Shown here piece by piece: positions 1-9,333 of a DNA stretch of 64,000 nucleotides. The position numbers and the translations under genes are program-made. Source of the stretch: Haloarcula ordinaria (GTDB lineage: Archaea; Halobacteriota; Halobacteria; Halobacteriales; Haloarculaceae). The notes beneath the pieces are model-generated. The model saw only the letters and a list, made by a program, of their open reading frames with translations. It made no database searches and was not told where the DNA came from. Location of the stretch: contig NZ_CP119789.1 in assembly GCF_029338275.1 (NCBI RefSeq), positions 1,116,001 through 1,180,000 of the forward strand, written 5' to 3'. How positions within the stretch are numbered: the first letter of the stretch is position 1; each line of letters opens with the position of its first letter.

Positions 1-92
1 TCGGTCACGACGTAGTCGATGCCCTCGTCGTCGAGGACGCCGAGCACCGCGTCGTGTTTGCCTTTCGGAATCGTGATCTGGACGAACCGCAC
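1..92 (-). CDS. DUF389/TIGR00341-type membrane protein, N-terminal part only
   Basis: The reverse strand from a GTG at 92 reads VRFVQITIPKGKHDAVLGVL and continues as an open frame off the window edge, giving 30 residues. This opening resembles the N-terminus of haloarchaeal TIGR00341/DUF389 proteins, whose first ~80 residues form a soluble domain ahead of several membrane helices. Only the start is visible, so the family call rests on a short match from memory. It is divergent from engB with about 90 bp between them. Confidence 0.5.
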   Translation of the reverse strand, partial: MRFVQITIPKGKHDAVLGVLDDEGIDYVVT

Positions 93-183
93 GGCTTCCG
101 GTCCGAAGCGAGGGGGCAAAAACCCGTGGGTGCCGCCGCCCGCGAACTGACGCGCTTTTCCCTGCCGGCCGTCTACGCCGGGT

Positions 184-801
184 ATGTTCGACTCACGCCC
201 CGACCGAGACGCCGAGGTGGTGCTGGTCGGCCGCTCGAACGTCGGCAAGTCGACGCTGATGCGCGAACTCACCGGCCACACGTTCTCGACCGGCCAGCGC
301 CCCGGCGTCACCCGCAAGCCCAACCACTACGACTGGGCGCCACAGGACTTCGTCATCACGGACCTGCCCGGCTTCGGCTTCATGAAGGGCGTCCCCGACG
401 AGGTCCGCGAGCAGATTAAGACCGACGTGGTCCGCTACGTCGAAGAGAACGCCGACAAGATTCTCGTCGGGGTCCTCGTCGTCGACGGGAAATCGGTCAT
501 CGACATCATCGACCGTCATTCGGGGCCGGACGAGATCCCCCACGACGTCGAGATGTTCCACTTCCTCCGGGAGGTCGGCGTCGAACCCGTCGTCGCCGTC
601 AACAAGATGGACAAGGTCGACGATACGGACGAGCGGCTGAACGACCTCTGTGAGCGCCTGGGGCTGCACCCGCCCTGGCAACAGTGGCAAGAGACTATCG
701 CCCCCATCAGCGCCAAGCGCGGCAGCATCGGCCCGCTCAACGAGGCCGTTCGACACCATCTGCACGAGGCCCAGCGCGACGACCTGTTTCAGTTCTTCTA
801 A
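184..801 (+). CDS. engB: GTP-binding protein EngB
   Basis: A 205-aa TRAFAC-class GTPase of the EngB/YihA family, known in bacteria as a ribosome large-subunit assembly factor and widespread in archaea. The G motifs are in order: G1 GRSNVGKST near residues 16-24, G3 DLPGFGF near 59, G4 NKMD near 141, and G5 SAKRG near 178. The length is normal for the family. The ATG at 184 places G1 close to the N-terminus as in relatives. The cytosolic protein probably acts in ribosome assembly, which is inferred from bacterial members. A T-rich stretch at 808-812 just after the stop may help termination. Confidence 0.9.
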   Translation: MFDSRPDRDAEVVLVGRSNVGKSTLMRELTGHTFSTGQRPGVTRKPNHYDWAPQDFVITDLPGFGFMKGVPDEVREQIKTDVVRYVEENADKILVGVLVVDGKSVIDIIDRHSGPDEIPHDVEMFHFLREVGVEPVVAVNKMDKVDDTDERLNDLCERLGLHPPWQQWQETIAPISAKRGSIGPLNEAVRHHLHEAQRDDLFQFF

Positions 802-1027
802 ACCACCTTTTTCCACGGGGTTCGCGCTCGCCGGGGGCGAGCGCTCAACCCCCGCCCAAAAACGTGGGCGAAAAGGCGGAATCGCCGCACCGCGGCGATT
901 CCGTGAACCGCCTCGCTTCGCTCGGCGGATGCTCCGACGGATGGCTGTTTGAGCCTATAAAACGGCTCAATCGACGGCGTAGTCACTCGCGAGTCGCTTC
1001 CCACAGAACCGACCGATTGTCGGGAGG
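802..1027. other. Intergenic region with two strong hairpins
   Basis: No gene is seen between the convergent engB and SUI1 genes. It holds a T-run (808-812), a perfect hairpin with arms 824-832 and 836-844 (GCGCTCGCC), and a second with arms 878-887 and 893-902 (GGAATCGCCG). Stretches such as CTCGCTTCGCTCGG are typical of haloarchaeal spacers. These may be terminators for the converging transcripts. Confidence 0.5.
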
Positions 1028-1348
<321 letters not shown>

Positions 1349-1386
1349 TTAAACACTGTCGGGAAGGCGAACACCGGCAGGCGACG

Positions 1387-3627
1387 CTACCGTTCTGCGA
1401 CGACACTGTCGGCCAGTTCGACCGCTTCCGCCGCCACCGATTCGTCGACCTCGCCGGCGTACCGGGTCCGTTCTCGGAGGCTCGCCAGCCGACGGACTCG
1501 CTCGTCGGCGTCGACCGCCTGGAGGTAGGCCCGGACCGTCTCGCCGGGGTCGCGCTGGCGGGTCTCGGTCCCGAGGACGTACATCGCCCGCTGGAAGGCG
1601 ACTTCGACGTCCGTCTCTGGGTCCTCGCGGCGCTGGTAGCGGAGCCACAGCTCCCGCTGGAGGTGGTCGACGACTCCCGCCCGTCTGGCGCCAGCGGCCA
1701 CGCCAAGTAACGCGACGAGGCCGAGCGCCGTCTCTTCCCGTGACGGCAGGTCGGGGAGTTGGAACCCACCGCCCCCGCTTCCGGCTGCGCCACTGCCGCC
1801 GACCGCGGTCGGCGTCTCGAAGTCCTGGGGCGTCGGGGTGGCGGTCTCTGGCGTCTCGGTCGGGGTGGCGGTCTCGGGTGTCTCGGTCAGGGGCGGTGGC
1901 GTCGGCGTCGGTGTCGGGGTGAACTCGGTGTCGTTGTTCGTCTCGCTGGTGTCGACGCCCGACTCGGAGTCGTCGCGCGCCTCGTCGATTCGGCTCTGTT
2001 CGGCCGTCTCGCGGGGGCCGCTCGGGGTCGGGTCGAACTGAATCCAGCCCTGGTCGGGGACGTACACCTCGACCCAGGCGTGGGAGTTCAGCCCCCGGAC
2101 GACCCAGCGGTCGTCGTCGACCCGCTGGCCGGGCGTGTAGCCGACGGCGAACCGGGCCGGGATGCCCTGCGTGCGCAGCATGGTCACCATCGTCGTCGCG
2201 AAGTAGACACAGTACCCTTCGTCCATCTGAAAGAGGAACGTGTCCGCGACGTCCCGGTCCGGCCGGCTCACGTCGAGCGAGTAGTCCTTGTTGTTCTGGA
2301 GCCACCGCTCGACGACGAGCGCCACCTCGTAGGGGGTCTCGGCGTTCGAAGTCAGGATGGCGGTTCGCTCGGCGACTCGGGCCGGCGTACTCTCCGGGAC
2401 CCGCGTGTACCGGTCGACGATGTCCTCGGGGTAGTCGTCGCCGGCCTCGCGCAGTTGCTGTGGCGTCGCGACGAGCACCTCGCTCTCCACGCTGTACCGG
2501 TCGCCGGAGAACAGCGACGTCGTCGGCTGGAACCCGTCGTGGGTCGTCACCTCGACGTCGACGTCGCCGTCGTACCGGACCGGTTTCCAGGCCGCCGGGA
2601 CCGTCCTGACGGTCGATTCCGCCTCGAAGGACTGGCGCAGGGTCCGGGTGTTCCCCGGCGGTGCGCCGAGCCGTCCGCCGCCGTAGGCCCCCGTGCTTCC
2701 GGTCCGGACCCACCCCTGGCCGGTGTAGCGGTCGTAGGTCGCCACTCGCCAGTAGCGGGCCTCCGGGCTCTCGACGGTGAACCGGACCTCCGGCGAGAGC
2801 GTGATCGAGCCCAGGACGTCGATGGACTCGTCGGCGCTCAGCAGGCTCCCCTCCATCGTCGCCTGCTCGCCGTCCTCGGTGAACGACAGCGACTGCCCGC
2901 CGACCGACGGGACGCGGGACAGGACGGCCGGCAGCACGATGATGGCCGCCAGCTGTTCGAGGACGGCCCGACGGCCGGTGTCCACGCCGTCCGCCTGTGT
3001 GCGTCGCTCGCCGAACAGCGGGGCGTCGAGGCGGCGCTCGTCGTCTACCGGGTCTGCCGGTGCGACCGTATCGAGCGTTCCGAAGCCGATGGTCGCGACG
3101 CCCCCGACGACGCCGAGCAGTGCCGTAATCAGGGCCGCGTCCGTCGTCAGCACCAGGAAACCGAGGGTGGTCGCCGCGGTGACCGTCGCCGTGACGTACC
3201 ACCGCCTGAGGGCGAAGTACCAGGTCAGCACCACCGGTGCCGGCGCGATGGCGAGTGCCCACAGCCGGACGTTCTCGATCTGCAACAGCGACCGCCCGGT
3301 CAGGAGCGCGACGGTGTCCGCGAGCAGCGCCGACACCGGGGGCTGGATCGCGAGGGTCGAGATGTACCACACCAGTCCGCCGGCGAGCAACACTGCGCCG
3401 ACGACGATAGCGAGCGCGGGGCGGACGACTCGGGCCATCGCGGTCCCGACGACCAGCGAGAGGGCGACGACGACGAGAAAGAGCGTTGGCGACCCGACGA
3501 CGTCCGTCAGGTGATACAGCGTCCGCAGCGGCGCGCCGAGCGCGAGCGCGACGGCGAGCAGTGCGACGCCCCGCGTCCGACTCACGGGCACCCGGTCGCC
3601 GAGGCGTTCGGACAGCGTCGGACTCAC
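1387..3627 (-). CDS. Membrane transglutaminase-like protein (DUF3488/DUF4129 type)
   Basis: A 746-aa protein from a GTG at 3627 that overlaps the upstream DUF58 stop by the typical GTGA. About six N-terminal membrane helices (residues ~15-200) are followed by an extracytoplasmic transglutaminase domain. The predicted catalytic triad is complete: Cys473 (EGYCVYFAT), His516 (NSHAWVEVY) and Asp532 (QFDPTPS). A Pro/Thr-rich linker, one more hydrophobic segment and a C-terminal helical domain (DUF4129-like) follow. In MoxR-DUF58-transglutaminase clusters these proteins are thought to modify or cleave cell-surface proteins; substrate and reaction here are unknown. It is the third gene of the operon read from 5556 to 1387. 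Confidence 0.87.
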   Translation of the reverse strand: MSPTLSERLGDRVPVSRTRGVALLAVALALGAPLRTLYHLTDVVGSPTLFLVVVALSLVVGTAMARVVRPALAIVVGAVLLAGGLVWYISTLAIQPPVSALLADTVALLTGRSLLQIENVRLWALAIAPAPVVLTWYFALRRWYVTATVTAATTLGFLVLTTDAALITALLGVVGGVATIGFGTLDTVAPADPVDDERRLDAPLFGERRTQADGVDTGRRAVLEQLAAIIVLPAVLSRVPSVGGQSLSFTEDGEQATMEGSLLSADESIDVLGSITLSPEVRFTVESPEARYWRVATYDRYTGQGWVRTGSTGAYGGGRLGAPPGNTRTLRQSFEAESTVRTVPAAWKPVRYDGDVDVEVTTHDGFQPTTSLFSGDRYSVESEVLVATPQQLREAGDDYPEDIVDRYTRVPESTPARVAERTAILTSNAETPYEVALVVERWLQNNKDYSLDVSRPDRDVADTFLFQMDEGYCVYFATTMVTMLRTQGIPARFAVGYTPGQRVDDDRWVVRGLNSHAWVEVYVPDQGWIQFDPTPSGPRETAEQSRIDEARDDSESGVDTSETNNDTEFTPTPTPTPPPLTETPETATPTETPETATPTPQDFETPTAVGGSGAAGSGGGGFQLPDLPSREETALGLVALLGVAAGARRAGVVDHLQRELWLRYQRREDPETDVEVAFQRAMYVLGTETRQRDPGETVRAYLQAVDADERVRRLASLRERTRYAGEVDESVAAEAVELADSVVAER

Positions 3628-4600
3628 GGCTCGCCCTCCCCCGCTAGCGGCGTCGGCTGGTCGGTGGTCACGTCGCTGAAGGGATGCTGGCGACCGTCGG
3701 TGGCGATGGTGACGCCGTCGTCGTCGGCCTGTACCAGTACGTCGGCGTCGTCGGCTCGGTCTGTCTTCCCGTCGGGTGTCACGGCGAGCACCTCGAGGAG
3801 TCGGGTCCGGTGGGTGTCGCCGAATCCAGGGGGGGACGGTCCCGCCGGGGACGGCCAGTTCGACGGCGATGCCGCTGTCGAGGGCCGCCATCGCCACCGT
3901 CGCGACGGCCGCCGCCATCGCGTCGTCGGTGCCCGGCGTCGCCTCGCCGACGACGAGGACCCCGTCGTCGCTCCGGCGGTCGTCGTACTCCTTGACGAGT
4001 AAGCTCGTCGCGCTTCGCGCTCGACTTCCAGTGGACGTCCCGAAGGGAGTCGCCGGGGACGTACTCGCGCAGGCGGTCGAACGCCTGCCGGTCCTCTGGC
4101 TCGGGCGCCAGCGTCCGGGCGAAGGCGTCCGGGCCGCCCATCCGGTACACCGGCGGGTAGACGAGCACGTCGTCGACGGCCTCGACGGTCGCCGACCGCC
4201 GGACCAGGCCCAGCACGTCGGTCAGGACGACGTCGACGGGGCCGAGACGGTGCTCGCCGCGCCGCTCGTAGGTGAGGTCGTAGGTGACGGTCGTCGGCAG
4301 CGAGCGCCTGGCACTGGCTGTTCCGGCGACTCCCTCGGGCAGGCGGTCCGTCAGCGTCGCGATGCCGCTGCCCTCGACGGTGAGCTCGACCTGGCGACGG
4401 TCATCGGGGAACCCGCGTCGCGGCGGGTCGCGCTCGACGGTCGGCGTGCCCGCGAGGCGGACCTGGACGGCGGCCGCGAGGAGCGCGACCAGGAGCGGGC
4501 CGGCGACGGCGTTCAGGCCCGCCTGACCGTACCGTGCACCCATCGCGACGGCCGCGAGGGCGACGACGAGCACCCCGACGCCGCGACGGGTCGGTCTCAT
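3624..4600 (-). pseudogene. DUF58 family protein, disrupted by two single-base frameshifts
   Basis: The frame opens with MRPTRRGVGVLV and runs to HWKSSAKRDEL, the DUF58 signature, then breaks. Removing one T at 4000 restores DELLVKEYDDRR and continues into a von Willebrand-like segment. A second break lies in a run of seven G at 3829-3835; removing one G restores a reading frame ending GEGEP at TGA 3624-3626. With both corrections the gene is 324 codons, overlaps MoxR by 4 nt and the transglutaminase start by 2 nt, exactly as an intact operon gene would. Two N-terminal membrane helices precede the soluble part. Sequencing error in a homopolymer is likely for the second break. True inactivation cannot be excluded. 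Confidence 0.82.
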
Positions 4601-5556
4601 TCGACGGCGACGGTCTCTAACGCCTCGGCGACCAGCGCCTCGGCGGTCTGTTCGCTACTGTCGGTCTGAACCCGGTGAGGGAGCACCACGGGGGCCTCCT
4701 GCTGGACGTCGTCCGGGACGACGTAGGGGCGCCCCTCGAGGACGGCCCGGCCCTGGGCGGCACGGAGCAGCGAGAGACTTCCCCGGGGGCTCACACCGAG
4801 CTGTGCCCGCTCCCGGGTGTACCGCGCCAGCCGGGTCGCGTACTCGCGTATCGCCTCCTCGACGGTCACCTCGGCGACGGTGTTCCGGGCGGTCGCGAGC
4901 GCGTCGATGCTGGCGACGGGCGACAGCTCCTCGATGGGGTGGTGGCCTACCACGCTTCCAAGCATCGCGGCCTCCTCGGCTTCGTCGGGGTAGCCGAGGT
5001 GGAGTTTCGTCATGAAGCGGTCGAGCTCGGCCATCGGCAGGTCGTAGGCCCGGTTCTGCTCGACCGTGTTCTGCGTCGCGATGACGGTGAACGGCTGCGG
5101 GACGGCGTGGGTGGTTCCGTCGGTGGTGACCTGCCCTTCCTCCATCGCCTCGAGCAGCGCCGACTGGGTCTTCGGCGGGGCGCGGTTGATCTCGTCGCCG
5201 AGCACCACGTTACCGAAGATGGGTCCGGGCCGGAACTCGAACTCCTGGGACTTCTGGTTGAAGACGTTGACACCGGTCACGTCCGTCGGCAGCAGGTCCG
5301 GCGTGAACTGGATGCGTTTGAAGACGCCGTCGACGGACGCGGCCACGGCCCGGGCCAGCATCGTCTTGCCGACGCCGGGGACGTCCTCGAGGAGGACGTG
5401 GCCGCGGCCGAGGATGGCGACCACCAGGTGCTCGATCTCGTCGTGGTGGCCGACGATGACCTCTTCGACGTTCTCGATGACGTCCGTCGCTACCCGTGTG
5501 GCGTCTGGAAGCGCGCTGTCCGACTGCTGCCCTCGTGAGGTGTCCGTGTCTGTCAT
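4597..5556 (-). CDS. MoxR-family AAA+ ATPase
   Basis: A 319-aa AAA+ protein with Walker A DVPGVGKTM (~residues 58-66), Walker B VVLGDEINRAPP (~118-129), sensor-1 region VIATQNTVEQN and the C-terminal AAA lid. MoxR ATPases act as chaperones that activate or assemble metal- or membrane-associated complexes, and typically pair with DUF58 and transglutaminase genes. That order is present here with 4-nt overlaps, so the three genes form one operon. The start ATG at 5556 lies in a ~160-bp upstream spacer and gives a normal acidic N-terminus. Confidence 0.92.
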   Translation of the reverse strand: MTDTDTSRGQQSDSALPDATRVATDVIENVEEVIVGHHDEIEHLVVAILGRGHVLLEDVPGVGKTMLARAVAASVDGVFKRIQFTPDLLPTDVTGVNVFNQKSQEFEFRPGPIFGNVVLGDEINRAPPKTQSALLEAMEEGQVTTDGTTHAVPQPFTVIATQNTVEQNRAYDLPMAELDRFMTKLHLGYPDEAEEAAMLGSVVGHHPIEELSPVASIDALATARNTVAEVTVEEAIREYATRLARYTRERAQLGVSPRGSLSLLRAAQGRAVLEGRPYVVPDDVQQEAPVVLPHRVQTDSSEQTAEALVAEALETVAVE

Positions 5557-5719
5557 AGGTCCGTGTCAGTCCGCGGAACGCGCCCGATGGGTCGACAGCG
5601 CCTCGTCCCCCCAGCGAGGTGTCGTTCCTTCGCATGTCCTGTGCGGGTCGGTCGTACCCCCGCCTTGGGAGCGAATACAGGTAACTTTGCTGGGTGCGAC
5701 CCAGTCCCACACGCCGCCC

Positions 5720-6073
5720 TCACCAGACCTTGCAGTCCGGACAGACGAGCGCCCCGTCCTGCTGCCAGCGGCGCTCGGCGGGCGCGCCACACTCCTCGCA
5801 GGTGGTCCCCTCGTCCGACCAGGCGTAGGTGGTCGTCGCCGGCGCGACATCCCGGCCGTCTTCGGGTGCGGTCTCGCCATCGTCGCCGTCTGTACTGTCG
5901 GCTTCTTCGTCCGATGCGCCGGCCTCGGTTTCCGCCGTCCCGGCGTCGGTCGCTGGGTCGTCGCCTCGCTCCGTCTCGCTTCCATCCGCGTCAGTCGACC
6001 CCGTGTCCCGCTCCTCGTCGGCATCGTCGTCCCCGCTCCCGAGGAAGTCGTCCAGCGATGCGTCTTCGACCAT
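5720..6073 (-). CDS. Acidic haloarchaeal protein with C-terminal zinc ribbon
   Basis: A 117-aa protein starting MVEDASLDDFLG at 6073; the upstream in-frame extension lies in a structured intergenic element and is not used. The first ~75 residues are almost wholly Asp, Glu, Ser and Thr and probably disordered. The C-terminus has a four-cysteine zinc-binding module CEECGAPAERRW...LVCPDCKVW. Similar short proteins are common in haloarchaea (I believe under a DUF757x name), and no function is known. It is 163 bp upstream of MoxR and probably a separate unit. Confidence 0.72.
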   Translation of the reverse strand: MVEDASLDDFLGSGDDDADEERDTGSTDADGSETERGDDPATDAGTAETEAGASDEEADSTDGDDGETAPEDGRDVAPATTTYAWSDEGTTCEECGAPAERRWQQDGALVCPDCKVW

Positions 6074-6150
6074 GTCCCCTCTCAGGCCGGGCGCGGCAAA
6101 TACCTGTCCCGCGTTGGTTCGGTAGTGGTTAGTTACGAAAGTAGGAGTAC

Positions 6151-6315
6151 AGAGAGCCAGAAAGCCCCGGCTGGCCACCCGGCTTCGGGTGGGACTGAAA
6201 GGGGCCGCGTTCTCAGCGAGCCGCGGGTCGCGTGGGACCGGAGGTCCCACGTCTTGGCGAGCGGGCTATCGGCCCGCGAACCAAAGCTGAGAACGCGGGG
6301 GCTTTCTGGCTCTCT
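6151..6315. ncRNA. Candidate structured RNA or palindromic element, ~165 nt
   Basis: Perfect 18-nt arms close the element: AGAGAGCCAGAAAGCCCC at 6151-6168 and its complement at 6298-6315. A second 12-bp helix (CGCGTTCTCAGC at 6206-6217 with 6286-6297) stacks directly inside on the right side, leaving a left-side branch with its own hairpin (CCACCC/GGGTGG near 6175-6193). The interior has two more hairpins, GTGGGACC/GGTCCCAC and GCGGGC/GCCCGC. The region lies between divergent genes and lacks an ORF. The arrangement resembles a multibranched RNA more than a terminator. A small inverted-repeat transposon is possible, but I see no target duplication. Strand is unknown. Confidence 0.45.
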
Positions 6316-6390
6316 AACTCAATACTAGCTAAAGTAAACACCGCCGACTCGAACAGAAGCGCAAAGTAGGCCCCCTGCTAACGGCCGCCC

Positions 6391-6606
6391 ATGCAAGGAC
6401 TCCTCACGGAACTCGTCACGAGCGTCCTGGAGATGCCGGGCCGGTTCCTCACCGTCGCGCTCAACGACCCGCTCGCCGCAGTGATGCTGCTGGTGGGTGC
6501 CGTCATCACGACGCTGTCCGTCGCCGTCTTCGGATACCTCTCGCTGGGGGCTGCGCTCTCGTTGTTCAACCCGTCCGGCGGGAAACAACCGCCCCGAGCA
6601 GAGTAA
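6391..6606 (+). CDS. Small membrane protein of unknown function
   Basis: A 71-aa protein (MQGLLTELVTSVLEMPGRFL...) with one long, or two short, hydrophobic segments from about residue 28 to 58 and a polar Pro/Gly/Lys tail. The ATG follows a spacer of about 75 bp after the structured element. Its last 41 nt overlap the 3' end of mer on the other strand, an unusual convergent overlap. I do not recognise a family. Confidence 0.6.
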   Translation: MQGLLTELVTSVLEMPGRFLTVALNDPLAAVMLLVGAVITTLSVAVFGYLSLGAALSLFNPSGGKQPPRAE

Positions 6607-7543
6607 TCGCCGTCTCGACGTCCGGCCCGAGCGGCGAGGCGTAGACGACGCTGTCGGCGTGTTCCAGCAGCTCGTCGGTCCGTTCGGCGACTGCGTCGGG
6701 CGTGCCGGCGATACAGAACGCGTCTATCATCTCGTCGGTGACCAGCCCGAACGCCCGCTCGAACTCGCCGGCCGAGATGGCCTCACCGATGTCGCTCGCG
6801 AGCGACTGGTCCAGGCCGTGCCGGTCGAGCACCGGCGGCGGTGACCCGGCGGTGACGAACGCGACGGGGGGCCGGGCGGCCTCGCGGGCTGCGTCGGCGT
6901 CTTCTGCGACCGACACGCTGGCGTAGGCTGCCAGGTCGAACTCGCCTCGCGAGTCGGGGCGCTCGTCGGCCATGGCCTCGACCTGCTCGCGGGCCCATGC
7001 GAGGTCCGCCGGATGCGCGCCGTTGTACAGCGCGCCATCGGCGTGTTTCGCGGCCATCCGGGTCATGTGTGGCCCCTGTGCGCCGACGTACACCGGGACG
7101 TCGCCGACGTCGTAGTTCAGGCCCGCGTCCTCGGCCTGGAAGGTGCCGTCGTGGTCGACGCGCTCGCCGGCCCACAGCCGCCTGGCGACCGTGAACGTCT
7201 CCAGGACGCGCCGCAGCGCGTCGTCGTGGTCGAAGCCCAGGTTCCGAATGGTGGACTTGTCGCCGGGGCCGACGCCGAACATGGCGCGCCCGTCGCTCAG
7301 CTCGTCGAGCGTCGCGACCCGCGAGGCCAGCGTCACCGGATGCGTCTCGTAGGGGTTGGCGATGCCGGGGCCAAGTGCCACCTCGTCCGTTCGGGCGGCC
7401 ATCTGGGCCAGGGCCATGAACTGGTCGCGGTTGTTGTAGTGGTGGCTGGCGAACACCGCGTCGAAGCCCTCGGCCTCGGCATGGCCGGCGAAGTCGGCGA
7501 GCTGTGCCACTGGGTGTTCCGGCGTGAGTTCAATCGCGTACAT
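6566..7543 (-). CDS. mer: 5,10-methylenetetrahydromethanopterin reductase-like, F420-dependent LLM-class oxidoreductase
   Basis: A 325-aa bacterial-luciferase-fold protein from MYAIELTPEHP at 7543; a longer upstream frame exists but lies inside cofE and lacks family similarity. Core motifs include FASHHYNNRDQF, LGPGIANPYETHP and the Mer-like GVGPGDKSTIRNLGF. The family reduces methylene-tetrahydropterin or folate with reduced F420. In non-methanogenic haloarchaea it probably serves C1-folate metabolism, but other F420-dependent activity is possible. The start overlaps the end of cofE by 14 nt, so F420 synthesis and use are translationally linked. Confidence 0.85.
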   Translation of the reverse strand: MYAIELTPEHPVAQLADFAGHAEAEGFDAVFASHHYNNRDQFMALAQMAARTDEVALGPGIANPYETHPVTLASRVATLDELSDGRAMFGVGPGDKSTIRNLGFDHDDALRRVLETFTVARRLWAGERVDHDGTFQAEDAGLNYDVGDVPVYVGAQGPHMTRMAAKHADGALYNGAHPADLAWAREQVEAMADERPDSRGEFDLAAYASVSVAEDADAAREAARPPVAFVTAGSPPPVLDRHGLDQSLASDIGEAISAGEFERAFGLVTDEMIDAFCIAGTPDAVAERTDELLEHADSVVYASPLGPDVETAITLLGAVVSRRTG

Positions 7544-8303
7544 GTGTCCACTCCCTGAGCGCCTGTCGGACGATATCGTTCTCGTCGTCCCGAAAGAGGT
7601 TGTCGCTACCCGCGTGGTCGCCAAAGTCGAAGTCCCGGACGACGGCCACGGGCGTGCCGCCGTCGCCCTCGCCGGTGACGAGGTTGGCCGCGCCGGCGAG
7701 TTCGTCCACGACCGACTGGACCGTCGCAGCGAGTTCGCGGCCCTCTCTGTCGTGCTCGCCGCGCCAGTCCCGAGAGGCGTGGATACCAGCCCAGCCGAGC
7801 GCGACGCCGCGCTGGCCGTGTCGGAACGGGCGACCCGACGTATCGGTCACGACCACCGCTGGGGCGACGCCGGCGTGGTCCTGGATGCTGTCTCGGATTC
7901 TCTCGGCGCTCGAGGTCGGGTCCTCGGGGAGCAAGAGCAGGTCAGCGTCGGGCACGTTCGAACGGTCGATGCCCGCGTTGACCGTAATGTGCCCGAAGCG
8001 CGTGACCGCCAGGATGAACGGGGCGTCTGTCAGTATCTCCTCGCTCTCCTCGACGACCGCCTGCGCGAAACGGGGGTCTTTCTCCTCGTCCACCGCGGCC
8101 TCGATGGCGGCGGCGATGTCCCGTGCGCGGTCACCGGGCGGGAACGACGAGAGGTTAGCCTGTCGTCCCTCGGCCTTCGAGACGATGGTGCTGGCGACAC
8201 AGACCACGTCGTCGTCCTGCAGGTCGACCCGCTCGGCGACGAGCTGCCCGACGTCGTCGCCGGGTCTGACCTCCGGCAGTCCCTCGACCGCGAATACCTC
8301 CAT
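7530..8303 (-). CDS. cofE: Coenzyme F420-0:L-glutamate ligase CofE
   Basis: A 257-aa protein beginning MEVFAVEGLPEVRPGDDV, matching the CofE family (usually ~250 aa). CofE adds gamma-linked glutamates to F420-0 using GTP and divalent metal. Family segments visible are VVCVASTIVSKAEGR, HGQRGVALGWAG and VVVTDTSGRPFR. The ATG at 8303 is chosen over a long upstream in-frame extension that overlaps the next gene and has shadow-like composition. It forms an operon with the F420-dependent mer gene downstream. Confidence 0.92.
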   Translation of the reverse strand: MEVFAVEGLPEVRPGDDVGQLVAERVDLQDDDVVCVASTIVSKAEGRQANLSSFPPGDRARDIAAAIEAAVDEEKDPRFAQAVVEESEEILTDAPFILAVTRFGHITVNAGIDRSNVPDADLLLLPEDPTSSAERIRDSIQDHAGVAPAVVVTDTSGRPFRHGQRGVALGWAGIHASRDWRGEHDREGRELAATVQSVVDELAGAANLVTGEGDGGTPVAVVRDFDFGDHAGSDNLFRDDENDIVRQALREWTHVRD

Positions 8304-8392
8304 ACCCCCTCTGCGTGGTGCACCCGAAAAAGCCCCTTGATACGTGCAAGCCCGGCCAACGGTGGCAATCGTTGCTGATTCCGGTGGCCTGG

Positions 8393-8881
8393 TCAGGCCT
8401 CGTGGACCGTCACGTCCAGCTCCCCGTCCCGTACCCCAAGGGTCAGCATCGTCGCCCGGTCGGCCGACGGCGCGCCCGTGGCGCTCCCGGGGTTCAGCAG
8501 TCTGACGCCGTCGTGGACCGTGTCGAGGACCTCGTGGGTGTGGCCGGCGACGCCGACGGCGTTTGGCCCCGCTTCCTCGCGGACGATGTTCGCCACGCGA
8601 CGCTCGTAGCCCCGGTGTGACCCGGCGCCGTGCGTGACGACGAACGTGACGTCGCCGAGTTCCACGGTCGCCACGTCCGGCAATCCCATCCGCCGGTCGA
8701 CGTTCCCGGCCACGGCGGTGAGTCGCGACGCCATCGCTCTGATGTCCGCGAGCGTCCCCTCGGCGTCGAAGTCGCCGGTGTGGATGACGTGGTCGGCCGC
8801 CTCGATGCGTTCCCGGAACGGGGCCGGGATGGCGTGCGCCCGCGACGGGATGTGAGTATCGCCGATGACTGCGACGTCCAT
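8393..8881 (-). CDS. YfcE/MJ0936-type metallophosphoesterase
   Basis: A 162-aa calcineurin-like phosphoesterase with all metal-binding motifs: GDTHIPSR near residue 7, GDFD near 36, GNVDRR near 59, THGAG near 83 and GHTHE near 111. The family hydrolyses phosphodiesters with two divalent metals; the substrate here is unknown. The start at 8881 (MDVAVIGDTH) puts the first motif in the usual place. The gap to cofE is about 90 bp, so co-transcription is possible. Confidence 0.88.
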   Translation of the reverse strand: MDVAVIGDTHIPSRAHAIPAPFRERIEAADHVIHTGDFDAEGTLADIRAMASRLTAVAGNVDRRMGLPDVATVELGDVTFVVTHGAGSHRGYERRVANIVREEAGPNAVGVAGHTHEVLDTVHDGVRLLNPGSATGAPSADRATMLTLGVRDGELDVTVHEA

Positions 8882-8917
8882 ACCCACACATCGGCCGCCG
8901 AACAAAACTGTCTGTCG

Positions 8918-9229
8918 CTACTCGACGGCTTCGATGGACGGCAGGACGTCCCTGAGTTCCTCCATGCGGGCGACCAGGTGGTCGATGCCCTCGTTGATGG
9001 TGTCGACGCGCGCCTCGATGTCGTCGGCCGGAATCGCCCCCTGTGGCGTCGGCTCGACCAGTTCGTCGTCTTCCAGCATCCGCAGCGAGTACCGTACCTT
9101 GTGTTCGGGAATCCCGGTCTCTTCGGAGAGCCTGACGATGCCGATGGGGCCGTCAGTGATGACCGCCTCGAGAATGGCGAGGTCGCGGCTCTCCTTGTCT
9201 ACCTGATTGATAAGTCGGTCCGTTCCCAT
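8918..9229 (-). CDS. Winged-helix transcriptional regulator
   Basis: A 103-aa protein whose first ~65 residues form a winged helix: ILEAVITDGPIGIVRLSEE, then the recognition helix region GIPEHKVRYSLRMLEDDELV. A helical, probably coiled-coil tail (DTINEGIDHLVARMEELRDV) could dimerise. Short haloarchaeal regulators of this form are common; the target is unknown. The gene is single, with a TATA-like TATATAAA-type stretch on the opposite strand of its upstream spacer (near 9258-9266). Confidence 0.75.
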   Translation of the reverse strand: MGTDRLINQVDKESRDLAILEAVITDGPIGIVRLSEETGIPEHKVRYSLRMLEDDELVEPTPQGAIPADDIEARVDTINEGIDHLVARMEELRDVLPSIEAVE

Positions 9230-9333
9230 TGAAATCGTACGACAGGATACCGTTCGACGCTATATAAACGCCGGCGGTTTCGAGTCCAGTGCCAGGCGCT
9301 GCGTGCGTCGCCGTCCGCCGGCGAGCCGCCCGT

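Noticed and set aside
1349..3370. 673-codon open frame on the minus strand overlapping the transglutaminase gene
   Set aside because: Arg/Pro/Gly-rich composition typical of a shifted frame in GC-rich DNA; the transglutaminase frame has motifs and operon overlaps.
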